A stretch of 27,022 bases of DNA, taken from Utricularia gibba. Taxonomy: Eukaryota; Streptophyta; Magnoliopsida; Lamiales; Lentibulariaceae. Location of the stretch: assembly GCA_002189035.1 (NCBI GenBank), contig NEEC01000188.1:1-27022 (forward strand), written 5' to 3'. Within the stretch, counting starts at the first letter, position 1. The number at the start of each line of letters is the position of its first letter. The notes beneath the pieces are model-generated. The model was not told the origin of the DNA and did not search any database. It worked only from the letters and a program-made list of their open reading frames with translations. Of this stretch, positions 1 through 9,360 are shown piece after piece. The translations under genes and the position numbers were made by a program.

Positions 1-3000
1 CCACAAAACGAGAAGCGGTTCCTTGAAAAACCCATGTAGGCAGCCCCCGAAAACCGAACGATAAAAAATACATCACTTTATTTGCCGGGCTACAACTAAC
101 TCTCGCCGCAAGCCAAACCTTACCTTTGTCCGTTCCAGCTGCACCCCAAGACCGCCTCCTCAAGTATAAAGTAAGTTGTTGAAAAAATCATGTGGGGGTG
201 CACATGATATCGCAATTTAAACAAATGCATCATTTTTTTTAATCGATTTGCATCCGGTTGACCTCATGAGCCATACAGAATCGGGGTCAAGGACCAAGTT
301 CCCAGCGAGACTGGCCGCCACAAAACGAGAAGCGGTTCCTTGAAAAACCATGTAGGCAGCCCCCGAAAACCGAACGATAATAAATACATCACTTTATTGT
401 GGGGCTATAACTAACTCTCGCGCAAGCCAAACCTTACCTTTGTCCCGTTCAAGGTGCACCCCAAGACCGCCTCCCCAAGTATAAAGTAAGTTGTTGAAAA
501 AATCATGTGGGGTGCACGTCATATCGCAATTTAAACAAATGCATCATTTTTTTAATCGATTTGCATCCGGTTGACCTCATGAGCCATACAGAATCGGGTC
601 AAGGACCAAGTTCCCAGCGAGACTGGCCGCCACAAAACGAGAAGCGGTTCCTTGAAAAACCATGTAGGCAGCCCGAAAACCGAACGATAATAAATACATC
701 ACTTTATTTGTCGGGCTACAACTAACTCTCGGCGCAAGCCAAACCTTACCTTTGTCCGTTCAGGTGCACCCAAGACGCCTCCTCAAGTATAAAGTAAGTT
801 GTTGAAAAAATCATGTGGGGTGCACGTGATATCGCAATTTAAACAAATGCATCATTTTTTTAATCGATTTGCATCCGGTTGACCTCATGAGCCATACAGA
901 ATCGGGGTCAAGGACCAAGTTCCCAGCGAGACTGGCCGCCACAAAACGAGAAGCGGTTCCTTGAAAAACCATGTAGGCAGCCCCGAAAACCGAACGATAA
1001 TAAATACATCACTTTATTTGTCGGGCTACAACTAACTCTCGGCGCAAGCCAAACCTTACCTTTGTCCGTTCCAAGGTGCACCCAAGACCGCCTCCTCAAG
1101 TATAAAGTAAGTTGTTGAAAAAATCATGTGGGGTGCACGTGATATCGCAATTTAAACAAATGCATCATTTTTTTTAATCGATTTGCATCCGGTTGACCTC
1201 ATGAGCCATACAGAATCGGGGTCAAGGACCAAGTTCCCAGCGAGACTGGCCGCCACAAAACGAGAAGCGGTTCCTTGAAAAACCATGTAGGCAGCCCCCG
1301 AAAACCGAACGATAAAAAATACATCACTTTATTTGTCGGGCTACAACTAACTCTCGCAAGCCAAACCTTACCTTTGTCCCGTTCCAGCTGCACCCCAAGA
1401 CCGCCTCCTCAAGTATAAAGTAAGTTGTTGAAAAAATCATGTGGGGTGCACATGATATCGCAATTTAAACAAATGCATCATTTTTTTTAATCGATTTGCA
1501 TCCGGTTGACCTCATGAGCCATACAGAATCGGGGTCAAGGACCAATTTCCCAGCGAGACTGGCCGCCACAAAACGAGAAGCGGTTCCTTGAAAAACCATG
1601 TAGGCAGCCCCGAAAACCGAACGATAATAAATACATCACTTTATTGTGGGCTACAACTAACTCTCGCGCAAGCCAAACCTTACCTTTGTCCCGTTCAAGG
1701 TGCACCCCAAGACCGCCTCCTCAAGTATAAAGTAAGTTGTTGAAAAAATCATGTGGGGTGCACGTGATATCGCAATTTAAACAAATGCATCATTTTTTTT
1801 AATCGATTTGCATCCGGTTGACCTCATGAGCCATACAGAATCGGGGTCAAGGACCAAGTTCCCAGCGAGACTGGCCGCCACAAAACGAGAAGCGGTTCCT
1901 TGAAAAACCATGTAGGCAGCCCCCGAAAACCGAACGATAATAAATACATCACTTTATTTGGGGCTACAACTAACTCTCGGCGCAAGCCAAACCTTACCTT
2001 TGTCCCGTTCAAGGTGCACCCCAAGACCGCCTCCTCAAGTATAAAGTAAGTTGTTGAAAAAATCATGTGGGGTGCACGTGATATCGCAATTTAAACAAAT
2101 GCATCATTTTTTTTAATCGATTTGCATCCGGTTGACCTCATGAGCCATACAGAATCGGGGTCAAGGACCAAGTTCCCAGCGAGACTGGCCGCCACAAAAC
2201 GAGAAGCGGTTCCTTGAAAAACCATGTAGGCAGCCCCGAAAACCGAACGATAATAAATACATCACTTTATTTGTCGGGCTACAACTAACTCTCGGCGCAA
2301 GCCAAACCTTACCTTTGTCCGTTCCAGTGCACCCAAGACCGCCTCCTCAAGTATAAAGTAAGTTGTTGAAAAAATCATGTGGGGTGCACGTGATATCGCA
2401 ATTTAAACAAATGCATCATTTTTTTTAATCGATTTGCATCCGGTTGACCTCATGAGCCATACAGAATCGGGGTCAAGGACCAAGTTCCCAGCGAGACTGG
2501 CCGCCACAAAACGAGAAGCGGTTCCTTGAAAAACCATGTAGGCAGCCCCCGAAAACCGAACGATAATAAATACATCACTTTATTTGCGGGCTACAACTAA
2601 CTCTCGGCGCAAGCCAAACCTTACCTTTGTCCCGTTCAGGTGCACTCCTCAAGTATAAAGTAAGTTGTTGAAAAAATCATGTGGGGTGCACGTGATATCG
2701 CAATTTAAACAAATGCATCATTTTTTTTAATCGATTTGCATCCGGTTGACCTCATGAGCCATACAGAATCGGGGTCAAGGACCAAGTTCCCAGCGAGACT
2801 GGCCGCCACAAAACGAGAAGCGGTTCCTTGAAAAACCATGTAGGCAGCCCCCGAAAACCGAACGATAATAAAATACATCACTTTATTTGCCGGGCTACAA
2901 CTAACTCTCGCCGCAAGCCAAACCTTACCTTTGTCCCGTTCCAGACCCAAGACCGCCTCCTCAAGTATAAAGTAAGTTGTTGAAAAAATCATGTGGGGTG

Positions 3001-5923
3001 CACGTGATATCGCAATTTAAACAAATGCATCATTTTTTTTAATCGATTTGCATCCGGTTGACCTCATGAGCCATACAGAATCGGGGTCAAGGACCAAGTT
3101 CCCAGCGAGACTGGCCGCCACAAAACGAGAAGCGGTTCCTTGAAAAACCATGTAGGCAGCCCCGAAAACCGAACGATAATAAATACATCACTTTATTTGT
3201 CGGGCTACAACTAACTCTCGCGCAAGCCAAACCTTACCTTTGTCCCGTTCAGGTGCACCCAAGACCGCCTCCTCAAGTATAAAGTAAGTTGTTGAAAAAA
3301 TCATGTGGGGTGCACGTGATATCGCAATTTAAACAAATGCATCATTTTTTTTAATCGATTTGCATCCGGTTGACCTCATGAGCCATACAGAATCGGGGTC
3401 AAGGACCAAGTTCCCAGCGAGACTGGCCGCCACAAAACGAGAAGCGGTTCCTTGAAAAACCATGTAGGCAGCCCCGAAAACCGAACGATAATAAATACAT
3501 CACTTTATTTGGGGCTACAACTAACTCTCGGCAAGCCAAACCTACAACACCCCAAGACCGCCTAAGTATAAAGTAAGTTGTCATGTGGGGTGCACGTGAT
3601 ATCGCAATTTAAACAAATGCATCATTTTTTTTAATCGATTTGCATCCGGTTGACCTCATGAGCCATACAGAATCGGGGTCAAGGACCAAGTTCCCAGCGA
3701 GACTGGCCGCCACAAAACGAGAAGCGGTTCCTTGAAAAACCATGTAGGCAGCCCCGAAAACCGAACGATAATAAATACATCACTTTATTTGCGGGCTGCA
3801 CCCCAAGACCGCCTCCTCAAGTATAAAGTAAGTTGTTGAAAAAATCATGTGGGGTGCACGTGATATCGCAATTTAAACAAATGCATCATTTTTTTTAATC
3901 GATTTGCATCCGGTTGACCTCATGAGCCATACAGAATCGGGGTCAAGGACCAAGTTCCCAGCGAGACTGGCCGCCACAAAACGAGAAGCGGTTCCTTGAA
4001 AAACCATGTAGGCAGCCCCCGAAAACCGAACGATAATAAATACATCACTTTATTTGTCGGGCTACAACTAACTCTCGCGCAAGCCAAACCTTACCTTTGT
4101 CCCGTTCCAGCTGCACTCCTCAAGTATAAAGTAAGTTGTTGAAAAAATCATGTGGGGTGCTGATATCGCAATTTAAACAAATGCATCATTTTTTTTAATC
4201 GATTTGCATCCGGTTGACCTCATGAGCCATACAGAATCGGGGTCAAGGACCAAGTTCCCAGCGAGACTGGCCGCCACAAAACGAGAAGCGGTTCCTTGAA
4301 AAACCATGTAGGCAGCCCCCGAAAACCGAACGATAATAAATACATCACTTTATTTGTCGGGCTACAACTAACTCTCGCGCAAGCCAAACCTTACCTTTGT
4401 CCCGTTCCAGCTGCACCCCTTAAGACCGCCTCCTCAAGTATAAAGTAAGTTGTTGAAAAAATCATGTGGGGTGCACATGATGCAATTTAAACAAATGCAT
4501 CATTTTTTTTAATCGCATCCGGTTGACCTCATGAGCCATACAGAATCGGGGTCAAGGACCAAGTTCCCAGCGAGACTGGCCGCCACAAAACGAGAAGCGG
4601 TTCCTTGAAAAACCATGTAGGCAGCCCCGAAAACCGAACGATAATAAATACATCACTTTATTTGTCGGGCTACAACTAACTCTCGGCGCAAGCCAAACCT
4701 TACCTTTGTCCCGTTCAGTGCACCCAAGACCGCCTCCTCAAGTATAAAGTAAGTTGTTGAAAAAATCATGTGGGGTGCACGTGATATCGCAATTTAAACA
4801 AATGCATCATTTTTTTTAATCGATTTGCATCCGGTTGACCTCATGAGCCATACAGAATCGGGGTCAAGGACCAAGTTCCCAGCGAGACTGGCCGCCACAA
4901 AACGAGAAGCGGTTCCTTGAAAAACCATGTAGGCAGCCCCCGAAAACCGAACGATAAAAAATACATCACTTTATTTGTCGGGCTACAACTAACTCTCGCG
5001 CAAGCCAAACCTTACCTTTGTCCCGTTCGGGCACCCCAAGACCGCCTCCTCAAGTATAAAGTAAGTTGTTGAAAAAATCATGTGGGGTGCACGATATCGC
5101 AATTTAAACAAATGCATCATTTTTTTTAATCGATTTGCATCCGGTTGACCTCATGAGCCATACAGAATCGGGGTCAAGGACCAAGTTCCCAGCGAGACTG
5201 GCCGCCACAAAACGAGAAGCGGTTCCTTGAAAAACCATGTAGGCAGCCCCGAAAACCGAACGATAATAAATACATCACTTTATTTGTCGGGCTACAACTA
5301 ACTCTCGGCGCAAGCCAAACCTTACCTTTGTCCTTCAGGTGCACCCAAGACCGCCTCCTCAAGTATAAAGTAAGTTGTTGAAAAAATCATGTGGGGTGCA
5401 CGTGATATCGCAATTTAAACAAATGCATCATTTTTTTTAATCGATTTGCATCCGGTTGACCTCATGAGCCATACAGAATCGGGGTCAAGGACCAAGTTCC
5501 CAGCGAGACTGGCCGCCAAAAACGAGAAGCGGTTCCTTGAAAAACCATGTAGGCAGCCCCCGAAAACCGAACGATAATAAATACATCACTTTATTTGTCG
5601 GGCTACAACTAACTCTCGGCGCAAGCCAAACCTTACCTTTGTCCCGTTCCAGCTGCACCCAAGACCGCCTCCTCAAGTATAAAGTAAGTTGTTGAAAAAA
5701 TCATGTGGGGTGCACGTGATATCGCAATTTAAACAAATGCATCATTTTTTTTAATCGATTTGCATCCGGTTGACCTCATGAGCCATACAGAATCGGGGTC
5801 AAGGACCAAGTTCCCAGCGAGACTGGCCGCCACAAAACGAGAAGCGGTTCCTTGAAAAACCATGTAGGCAGCCCCCGAAAACCGAACGATAATAAATACA
5901 TCACTTTATTTGTCGGGCTACAA
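1..5923 (+). repeat. Regular array block 1
   Basis: Anchor starts are 1, 318, 630, 939, 1253, 1566, 1878, 2192, 2504, 2806, 3118, 3430, 3710, 3974, 4274, 4583, 4895, 5205, 5516 and 5830. The mean step is about 307 bp, with most steps at 309-314. Shorter steps reflect internal deletions: the copy at 3430 lacks much of the variable segment and part of TTGTTGAAAAAA; the copy at 3710 jumps from GCGGGC straight to TGCACCCC; copies at 2504 and 3974 share a deletion of about 13 bp that joins TGCAC to TCCTCAAG. Apart from such deletions the copies are nearly identical outside positions 78-160. The unit at 5830 runs normally to GGGCTACAAC and then enters a rearranged zone. Confidence 0.95.
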
Positions 5924-6503
5924 CCCCAATCCTCAACATGTGGGGTGCACGTGATATCGCAATTTAAACAAATGCATCATTTTTTTTAATCGATTTGCAA
6001 GCCAACACCTTACCTTTCCTTGAAAAACCATGTAGGCAGCCCCGAAAACCGAACGATAATAAATACATCACTTTATTTGGTGCACCCCTTAAGACCGCCT
6101 CCTCAAGTATAAAGTAAGTTGTTGAAAAAAATCATGTGGGGTGCACGTGATATCGCAATTTAAACAAATGCATCATTTTTTTTAATCGATTTGCATCCGG
6201 TTGACCTCATGAGCCATACAGAATCGGGGTCAAGGACCAAGTTCCCAGCGAGACTGGCCGCCACAAAACGAGAAGCGGTTCCTTGAAAAACCATGTAGGC
6301 AGCCCCGAAAACCGAACGATAATAAATACATCACTTTATTTGTCGGGCTACAACTAACTCTCGGCGCAAGCCAAACACCTTTGTCAAATGCATCATTTTT
6401 TTAATCGATTTGCATCCGGTTGACCTCATGAGCCATACAGAATCGGGGTCAAGGACCAAGTTCCCAGCGAGACTGGCCTTCAAGTATAGTACAGTTAAGT
6501 TGT
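5924..6503 (+). repeat. Rearranged satellite zone 1
   Basis: Units here are stitched from non-adjacent satellite pieces, all in + orientation. After GGGCTACAAC (to 5924) only short scraps, CCCAA and TCCTCAA, remain before CATGTGGGG. At about 5999 monomer position 251 is joined to position 109, and at about 6017 position 125 is joined to position 21. At 6079 position 83 is joined to GTGCACCCC. A fairly complete unit starts at 6261, but at 6385 it jumps from TTTGTC to AAATGCATC. At 6478 GACTGGCC is joined to TTCAAGTATA, followed by about 15 bp (GTACAGTTAAGTTGT) that looks like a corrupted duplicate of GTAAGTTGT. No foreign DNA of any length is present. Confidence 0.85.
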
Positions 6504-6650
6504 GTAAGTTGTTGAAAAAATCATGTGGGGTGCACGTGATATCGCAATTTAAACAAATGCATCATTTTTTTTAATCGATTTGCATCCGGTTGACCTCATG
6601 AGCCATACAGCAATCGGGGTCAAGGACCAAGTTCCCAGCGAGACTGGCCG

Positions 6651-6806
6651 CCACAAAACGAGAAGCGGTTCCTTGAAAAACCATGTAGGCAGCCCCCGAA
6701 AACCGAACGATAATAAATACATCACTTTATTTGTCGGGCTACAACTAACTCTCGGCGCAAGCCAAACCTTACCTTTGTCCCGTTCCAGCTGCACCCCAAG
6801 ACCGCC
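6651..6806 (+). repeat. Half A of the monomer (internal ~156-bp subunit)
   Basis: The first half of the reference monomer aligns to the second half. TTGAAAAACCATGTAGG (6673-6689) matches TTGAAAAAATCATGTGGG (6829-6846) at 15 of 17 aligned bases with one gap. AAATACATCACTTTATTT (6715-6732) matches AAATGCATCATTTTTTTT (6872-6889) at 15 of 18 bases. GTTCCAGC (6782-6789) matches GTTCCCAGC (6947-6955), and AGCCAAAC matches AGCCATAC. A CCGCC closes each half. Offsets drift from 156 to about 165, as expected from small indels. The last ~80 bp of this half form the most variable segment of the whole array. The exact boundary between halves is approximate. Confidence 0.72.
6655..6702 (+). other. Three A-tracts about two helical turns apart
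   Basis: A4 (6655-6658), A5 (6676-6680) and A4 (6699-6702) have centres 21.5 and 22.5 bp apart, close to two turns of B-DNA. A-tracts in helical phase bend DNA in one direction, which is a known feature of many satellites. The tracts are conserved in most units. The spacing is measured from the sequence; the curvature is inferred and has not been calculated. The A6 and T8 tracts of half B are not clearly in the same phase. Confidence 0.5.
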
Positions 6807-6810
6807 TCCT
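6728..6810 (+). repeat. Variable segment of the monomer (positions 78-160)
   Basis: Most differences between copies in the regular blocks fall in this segment. The sites are GTCGGGC (also GGGGC, GCCGGGC, GCGGGC, GTGGGGC), CTCGGCGC (also CTCGCGC, CTCGCCGC, CTCGC), GTCCCGTTC (also GTCCGTTC), CCAGCTGCACCCC (also CAGGTGCACCC, CCAGTGCACCC, CAAGGTGCACCCC) and CCGCCTCCTC (also CGCCTCCTC, CCGCCTCCCC). The flanking sequence, positions 161-316 and 1-77, is nearly constant in the same copies. Variants are length changes inside short C/G runs or around the CAG-TGCAC core. They are useful tags for tracing related copies, but they lie at exactly the kinds of sites where long-read consensus errors accumulate. 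Confidence 0.85.
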
Positions 6811-6814
6811 CAAG

Positions 6815-6826
6815 TATAAAGTAAGT
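6815..6826 (+). promoter_or_regulatory. TATAAA followed by GTAAGT in every monomer (speculative)
   Basis: The sequence AAGTATAAAGTAAGTTG is kept in almost all units. It contains a TATA-box-like TATAAA (6815-6820) and a GTAAGT (6821-6826) that matches the eukaryotic 5' splice-site core. With the AATAAA at 6712-6717 each unit holds, by chance or not, elementary signals for transcription and RNA processing on the + strand. Such short matches are expected by chance in AT-rich DNA, and there is no open frame to go with them. They are recorded only because satellite transcripts are known in many eukaryotes. Confidence 0.2.
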
Positions 6827-6846
6827 TGTTGAAAAAATCATGTGGG

Positions 6847-6919
6847 GTGCACGTGATATCGCAATTTAAACAAATGCATCATTTTTTTTAATCGATTTGC
6901 ATCCGGTTGACCTCATGAG
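6847..6919. other. Palindrome-rich conserved core of the monomer
   Basis: Seven self-complementary sites lie in 73 bp: GTGCAC (6847-6852), CACGTG (6850-6855) and GATATC (6855-6860), which overlap one another; TTTAAA (6865-6870); ATGCAT (6874-6879); ATCGAT (6891-6896); and CTCATGAG (6912-6919). About one six-base palindrome would be expected by chance in this length. The block is retained in nearly every unit of the regular array, and even in most truncated units. A protein-binding or DNA-structure role is possible but is inference; palindromes are also common by-products of satellite amplification. Confidence 0.8.
6882..6902. promoter_or_regulatory. T8 tract followed by octamer-type ATTTGCAT motif (speculative)
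   Basis: A run of eight T (6882-6889; seven in many copies, nine in a few) is followed by ATTTGCAT (6895-6902). The reverse complement of ATTTGCAT is ATGCAAAT, the classical octamer bound by POU-domain proteins in animals. It is present in almost every unit, giving dozens of regularly spaced copies. Nothing shows that the host has a factor binding it, or that it is used. CAAAT (6871-6875) and ATTTG (6895-6899) could pair around the T8 loop, but five base pairs is a weak stem. Confidence 0.25.
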
Positions 6920-8228
6920 CCATACAGAATCGGGGTCAAGGACCAAGTTCCCAGCGAGACTGGCCGCCACAAAACGAGAAGCGGTTCCTTGAAAAACCAT
7001 GTAGGCAGCCCCGAAAACCGAACGATAATAAATACATCACTTTATTTGTCGGGCTACAACTAACTCTCGGCGCAAGCCAAACCTTACCTTTGTCCGTTCA
7101 GACCTCCTCAAGTATAAAGTAAGTTGTTGAAAAAATCATGTGGGGTGCACGTGATATCGCAATTTAAACAAATGCATCATTTTTTTTAATCGATTTGCAT
7201 CCGGTTGACCTCATGAGCCATACAGAATCGGGGTCAAGGACCAAGTTCCCAGCGAGACTGGCCGCCACAAAACGAGAAGCGGTTCCTTGAAAAACCATGT
7301 AGGCAGCCCCCGAAAACCGAACGATAAAAATACATCACTTTATTTGTCGGGCTACAACTAACTCTCGTTTATTCCTCAAGTATAAAGTCATGTGGGGCAC
7401 GTGATATCGCAATTTAAACAAATGCATCATTTTTTTTAATCGATTTGCATCCGGTTGACCTCATGAGCCATACAGAATCGGGGTCAAGGACCAAGTTCCC
7501 AGCGAGACTGGCCGCCACAAAACGAGAAGCGGTTCCTTGAAAAACCATGTAGGCAGCCCCGAAAACCGAACGATAATAAATACATCACTTTATTTGGGGC
7601 TACAACTAACTCTCGCGCAAGCCAAACCTTACCTTTGTCCACCCCAAGACGCCTCCTCAAGTATAAAGTAAGTTGAAAAAATCATGTGGGGTGCACGTGA
7701 TATCGCAATTTAAACAAATGCATCATTTTTTTTAATCGATTTGCATCCGGTTGACCTCATGAGCCATACAGAATCGGGGTCAAGGACCAAGTTCCCAGCG
7801 AGACTGGCCGCCACAAAACGAGAAGCGGTTCCTTGAAAAACCATGTAGGCAGCCCCCGAAAACCGAACGATAATAAATACATCACTTTATTTGTCGGCTA
7901 CAACTAACTCTCGGCGCAAGCCAAACCTTACCTTTGTCCCGTTCAACCCAAGAAAGTATAAAGTAAGTTGTTGAAAAAATCATGTGGGGTGCACATGATA
8001 TCGCAATTTAAACAAATGCATCATTTTTTTTAATCGATTTGCATCCGGTTGACCTCATGAGCCATACAGAATCGGGGTCAAGGACCAAGTTCCCAGCGAG
8101 ACTGGCCGCCACAAAACGAGAAGCGGTTCCTTGAAAAACCATGTAGGCAGCCCCCGAAAACCGAACGATAATAAATACATCACTTTATTTGCGGGCTACA
8201 ACTAACTCTCGCGCAAGCCAAACCTTAC

Positions 8229-9360
8229 AGACCTCCTCAACCTCGGCATCATTTTTTTTAATCGATTTGCATCCGGTTGACCTCATGAGCCATACAGAAT
8301 CGGGGTCAAGGACCAAGTTCCCAGCGAGACTGGCCGCCACAAAACGAGAAGCCTTGAAAAACCATGTAGGCAGCCCCGAAAACCGAACGATCATCACTTT
8401 ATTTGTGGGCTACAACTAACTCTCGCGCAAGCCAAACCTTACCTTTGTAGATCCTCAAGTATAAACAACATATAATAAACAAATGCATCATTTTTTTTAA
8501 TCGATTTGCATCCGGTTGACCTCATGAGCCATACAGAATCGGGGTCAAGGACCAAGTTCCCAGCGAGACTGGCCGCCACAAAACGAGAAGCGGTTCCTTG
8601 AAAAACCATGTAGGCAGCCCCCGAAAACCGAACGATAATAAATACATCACTTTATTGTCGGGCTACAACTAACTCTCGCAAGCCAAACCTTACCTTTGTC
8701 CCGTTCCACCTGCACAAGCCAAACCCGGGGTCCTCAAGGAATTCAAGTTCCCAGCGAGACTGGCCGCCACAAAACGAGAAGCGGTTCCTTGAAAAACCAT
8801 GTAGGCAGCCCCCGAAAACCGAACGATCATGTCGGGGTTAAGTTGTATAAAGTCATGTGGGGTGCACGTGATATCGCAATTTAAACAAATGCATCATTTT
8901 TTTTAATCGATTTGCATCCGGTTGACCTCATGAGCCATACAGAATCGGGGTCAAGGACCAAGTTCCCAGCGAGACTGGCCGCCACAAAACGAGAAGCGGT
9001 TCCTTGAAAAACCATGTAGGCAGCCCCGAAAACCGAACGATAATAAATACATCACTTTATTTGCCGGGCTACAACTAACATCTCGGCGCAAACCATTATT
9101 TGTTCCCGTTGCTGCACCCCTTAAGACCGCCTCCTCAAGTATAAAGTAAGTTGTTGAAAAAATCATGTGGGGTGCACGGATATCGCAAGAGCCATACAGA
9201 ATCGGGGTCAAGGACCAAGTTCCCAGCGAGACTGGCCGCCATTTTTTTTAATCGATTCATCCGGTTGGCACCTCATACCGAACGAATAATAAATACATCA
9301 CAAGGACCAAGTTCCCAGCGAGACTGGCCGCCACAAAACGAGACTAACTCTTGAAAAACC
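8229..9360 (+). repeat. Shuffled satellite zone 2 (truncated, reordered units)
   Basis: Five anchors (8337, 8576, 8767, 8982, 9331) lie 191-349 bp apart. Junctions include AGACCTCCTCAACCTCG to GCATCATTTT (about 8245); TATAAACAACATATAAT to AAACAAATG (about 8475); TGCAC to AAGCCAAACCCGGGGTCCTCAA and then AAGTTCCCAG (8715-8750); and GATCATGT to CGGGGTTAAGTTG (about 8832). In 9188-9360 the order is most scrambled. Pieces from monomer positions about 231-247, 250-266, 52-74, 288-316 plus 1-13, 95-101 and 23-32 follow one another, ending at AAGCCAAACC. All pieces keep + orientation. Deletion alone cannot give this order; repeated unequal exchange, template switching or misassembly could. Confidence 0.85.

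Larger units (their letters stand above)
6651..6966 (+). repeat. Reference full-length monomer (316 bp)
   Basis: This copy carries the longest form of nearly every variable site (CCCCC, GGGG, T8, A6, GTCGGGC, CGGCGC, GTCCCGTTCCAGCTGCACCCC), so it is a convenient reference; monomer position p lies at window position 6650+p. Order of landmarks: anchor 1-12; A5 tract 26-30; AATAAA 62-67; variable segment 78-160; TATAAA 165-170 followed by GTAAGT 171-176; A6 tract 182-187; palindrome-rich core 197-269 with T8 at 232-239; short hairpin GGTC-AAG-GACC 284-294; CCAGCGAGACTGGCCG at the end. Other copies are derived from this form mainly by small deletions. Being longest does not prove it is ancestral, since it could also be the copy with the fewest sequence errors. 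Confidence 0.9.
6807..6966 (+). repeat. Half B of the monomer (internal ~160-bp subunit)
   Basis: This is the counterpart of half A, carrying the same ordered landmarks: a TTGAAAAA-type tract followed by CATGTGGG, then AAATGCATCA plus a T run, then AGCCATAC, then GTTCCCAGC, then CCGCC. In contrast to half A it is almost invariant among copies in the regular blocks, and it holds the cluster of palindromes and the ATTTGCAT motif. Several palindromes exist only here: ATGCAT corresponds to ATACAT in half A, and GTGCAC-CACGTG has no palindromic counterpart. This suggests the two halves have been under different constraints or homogenisation since the dimer formed. The homology is read by eye; a proper alignment score was not computed. 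Confidence 0.72.
6504..8228 (+). repeat. Semi-regular array block 2
   Basis: Anchor starts are 6651, 6967, 7265, 7515, 7811 and 8109. The block contains the full-length reference unit (6651). Later units lose internal sequence: the copy at 7265 goes from CTCTCG via TTTAT to TCCTCAAG and lacks GTAAGTTGTTGAAAAAA; the copy at 7515 joins TTTGTCC to ACCCCAAG; the copy at 7811 joins GTTCAACCCAAG to AAAGTATAAAG. The block ends where the copy at 8109 breaks after CCAAACCTTAC. Confidence 0.9.

Noticed and set aside
6673-6846. CENP-B box or a telomere-type short repeat within the monomer.
   Set aside because: I looked for the CENP-B core (TTCG-four bases-A-two bases-CGGG) and for short telomeric G-rich repeats and found no convincing match. 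Centromere or telomere assignment is therefore not made.
6934-6944. Hairpin GGTC-AAG-GACC as a terminator or structured RNA element.
   Set aside because: The stem is only four base pairs with a three-base loop, is not followed by a T run, and occurs in non-coding satellite. It is noted only as a small inverted repeat.
8229-9360. Transposon insertion as cause of the shuffled zone.
   Set aside because: Every piece is satellite in the same orientation. There are no terminal repeats, target-site duplications, reverse transcriptase or transposase frames, and no long foreign segment.
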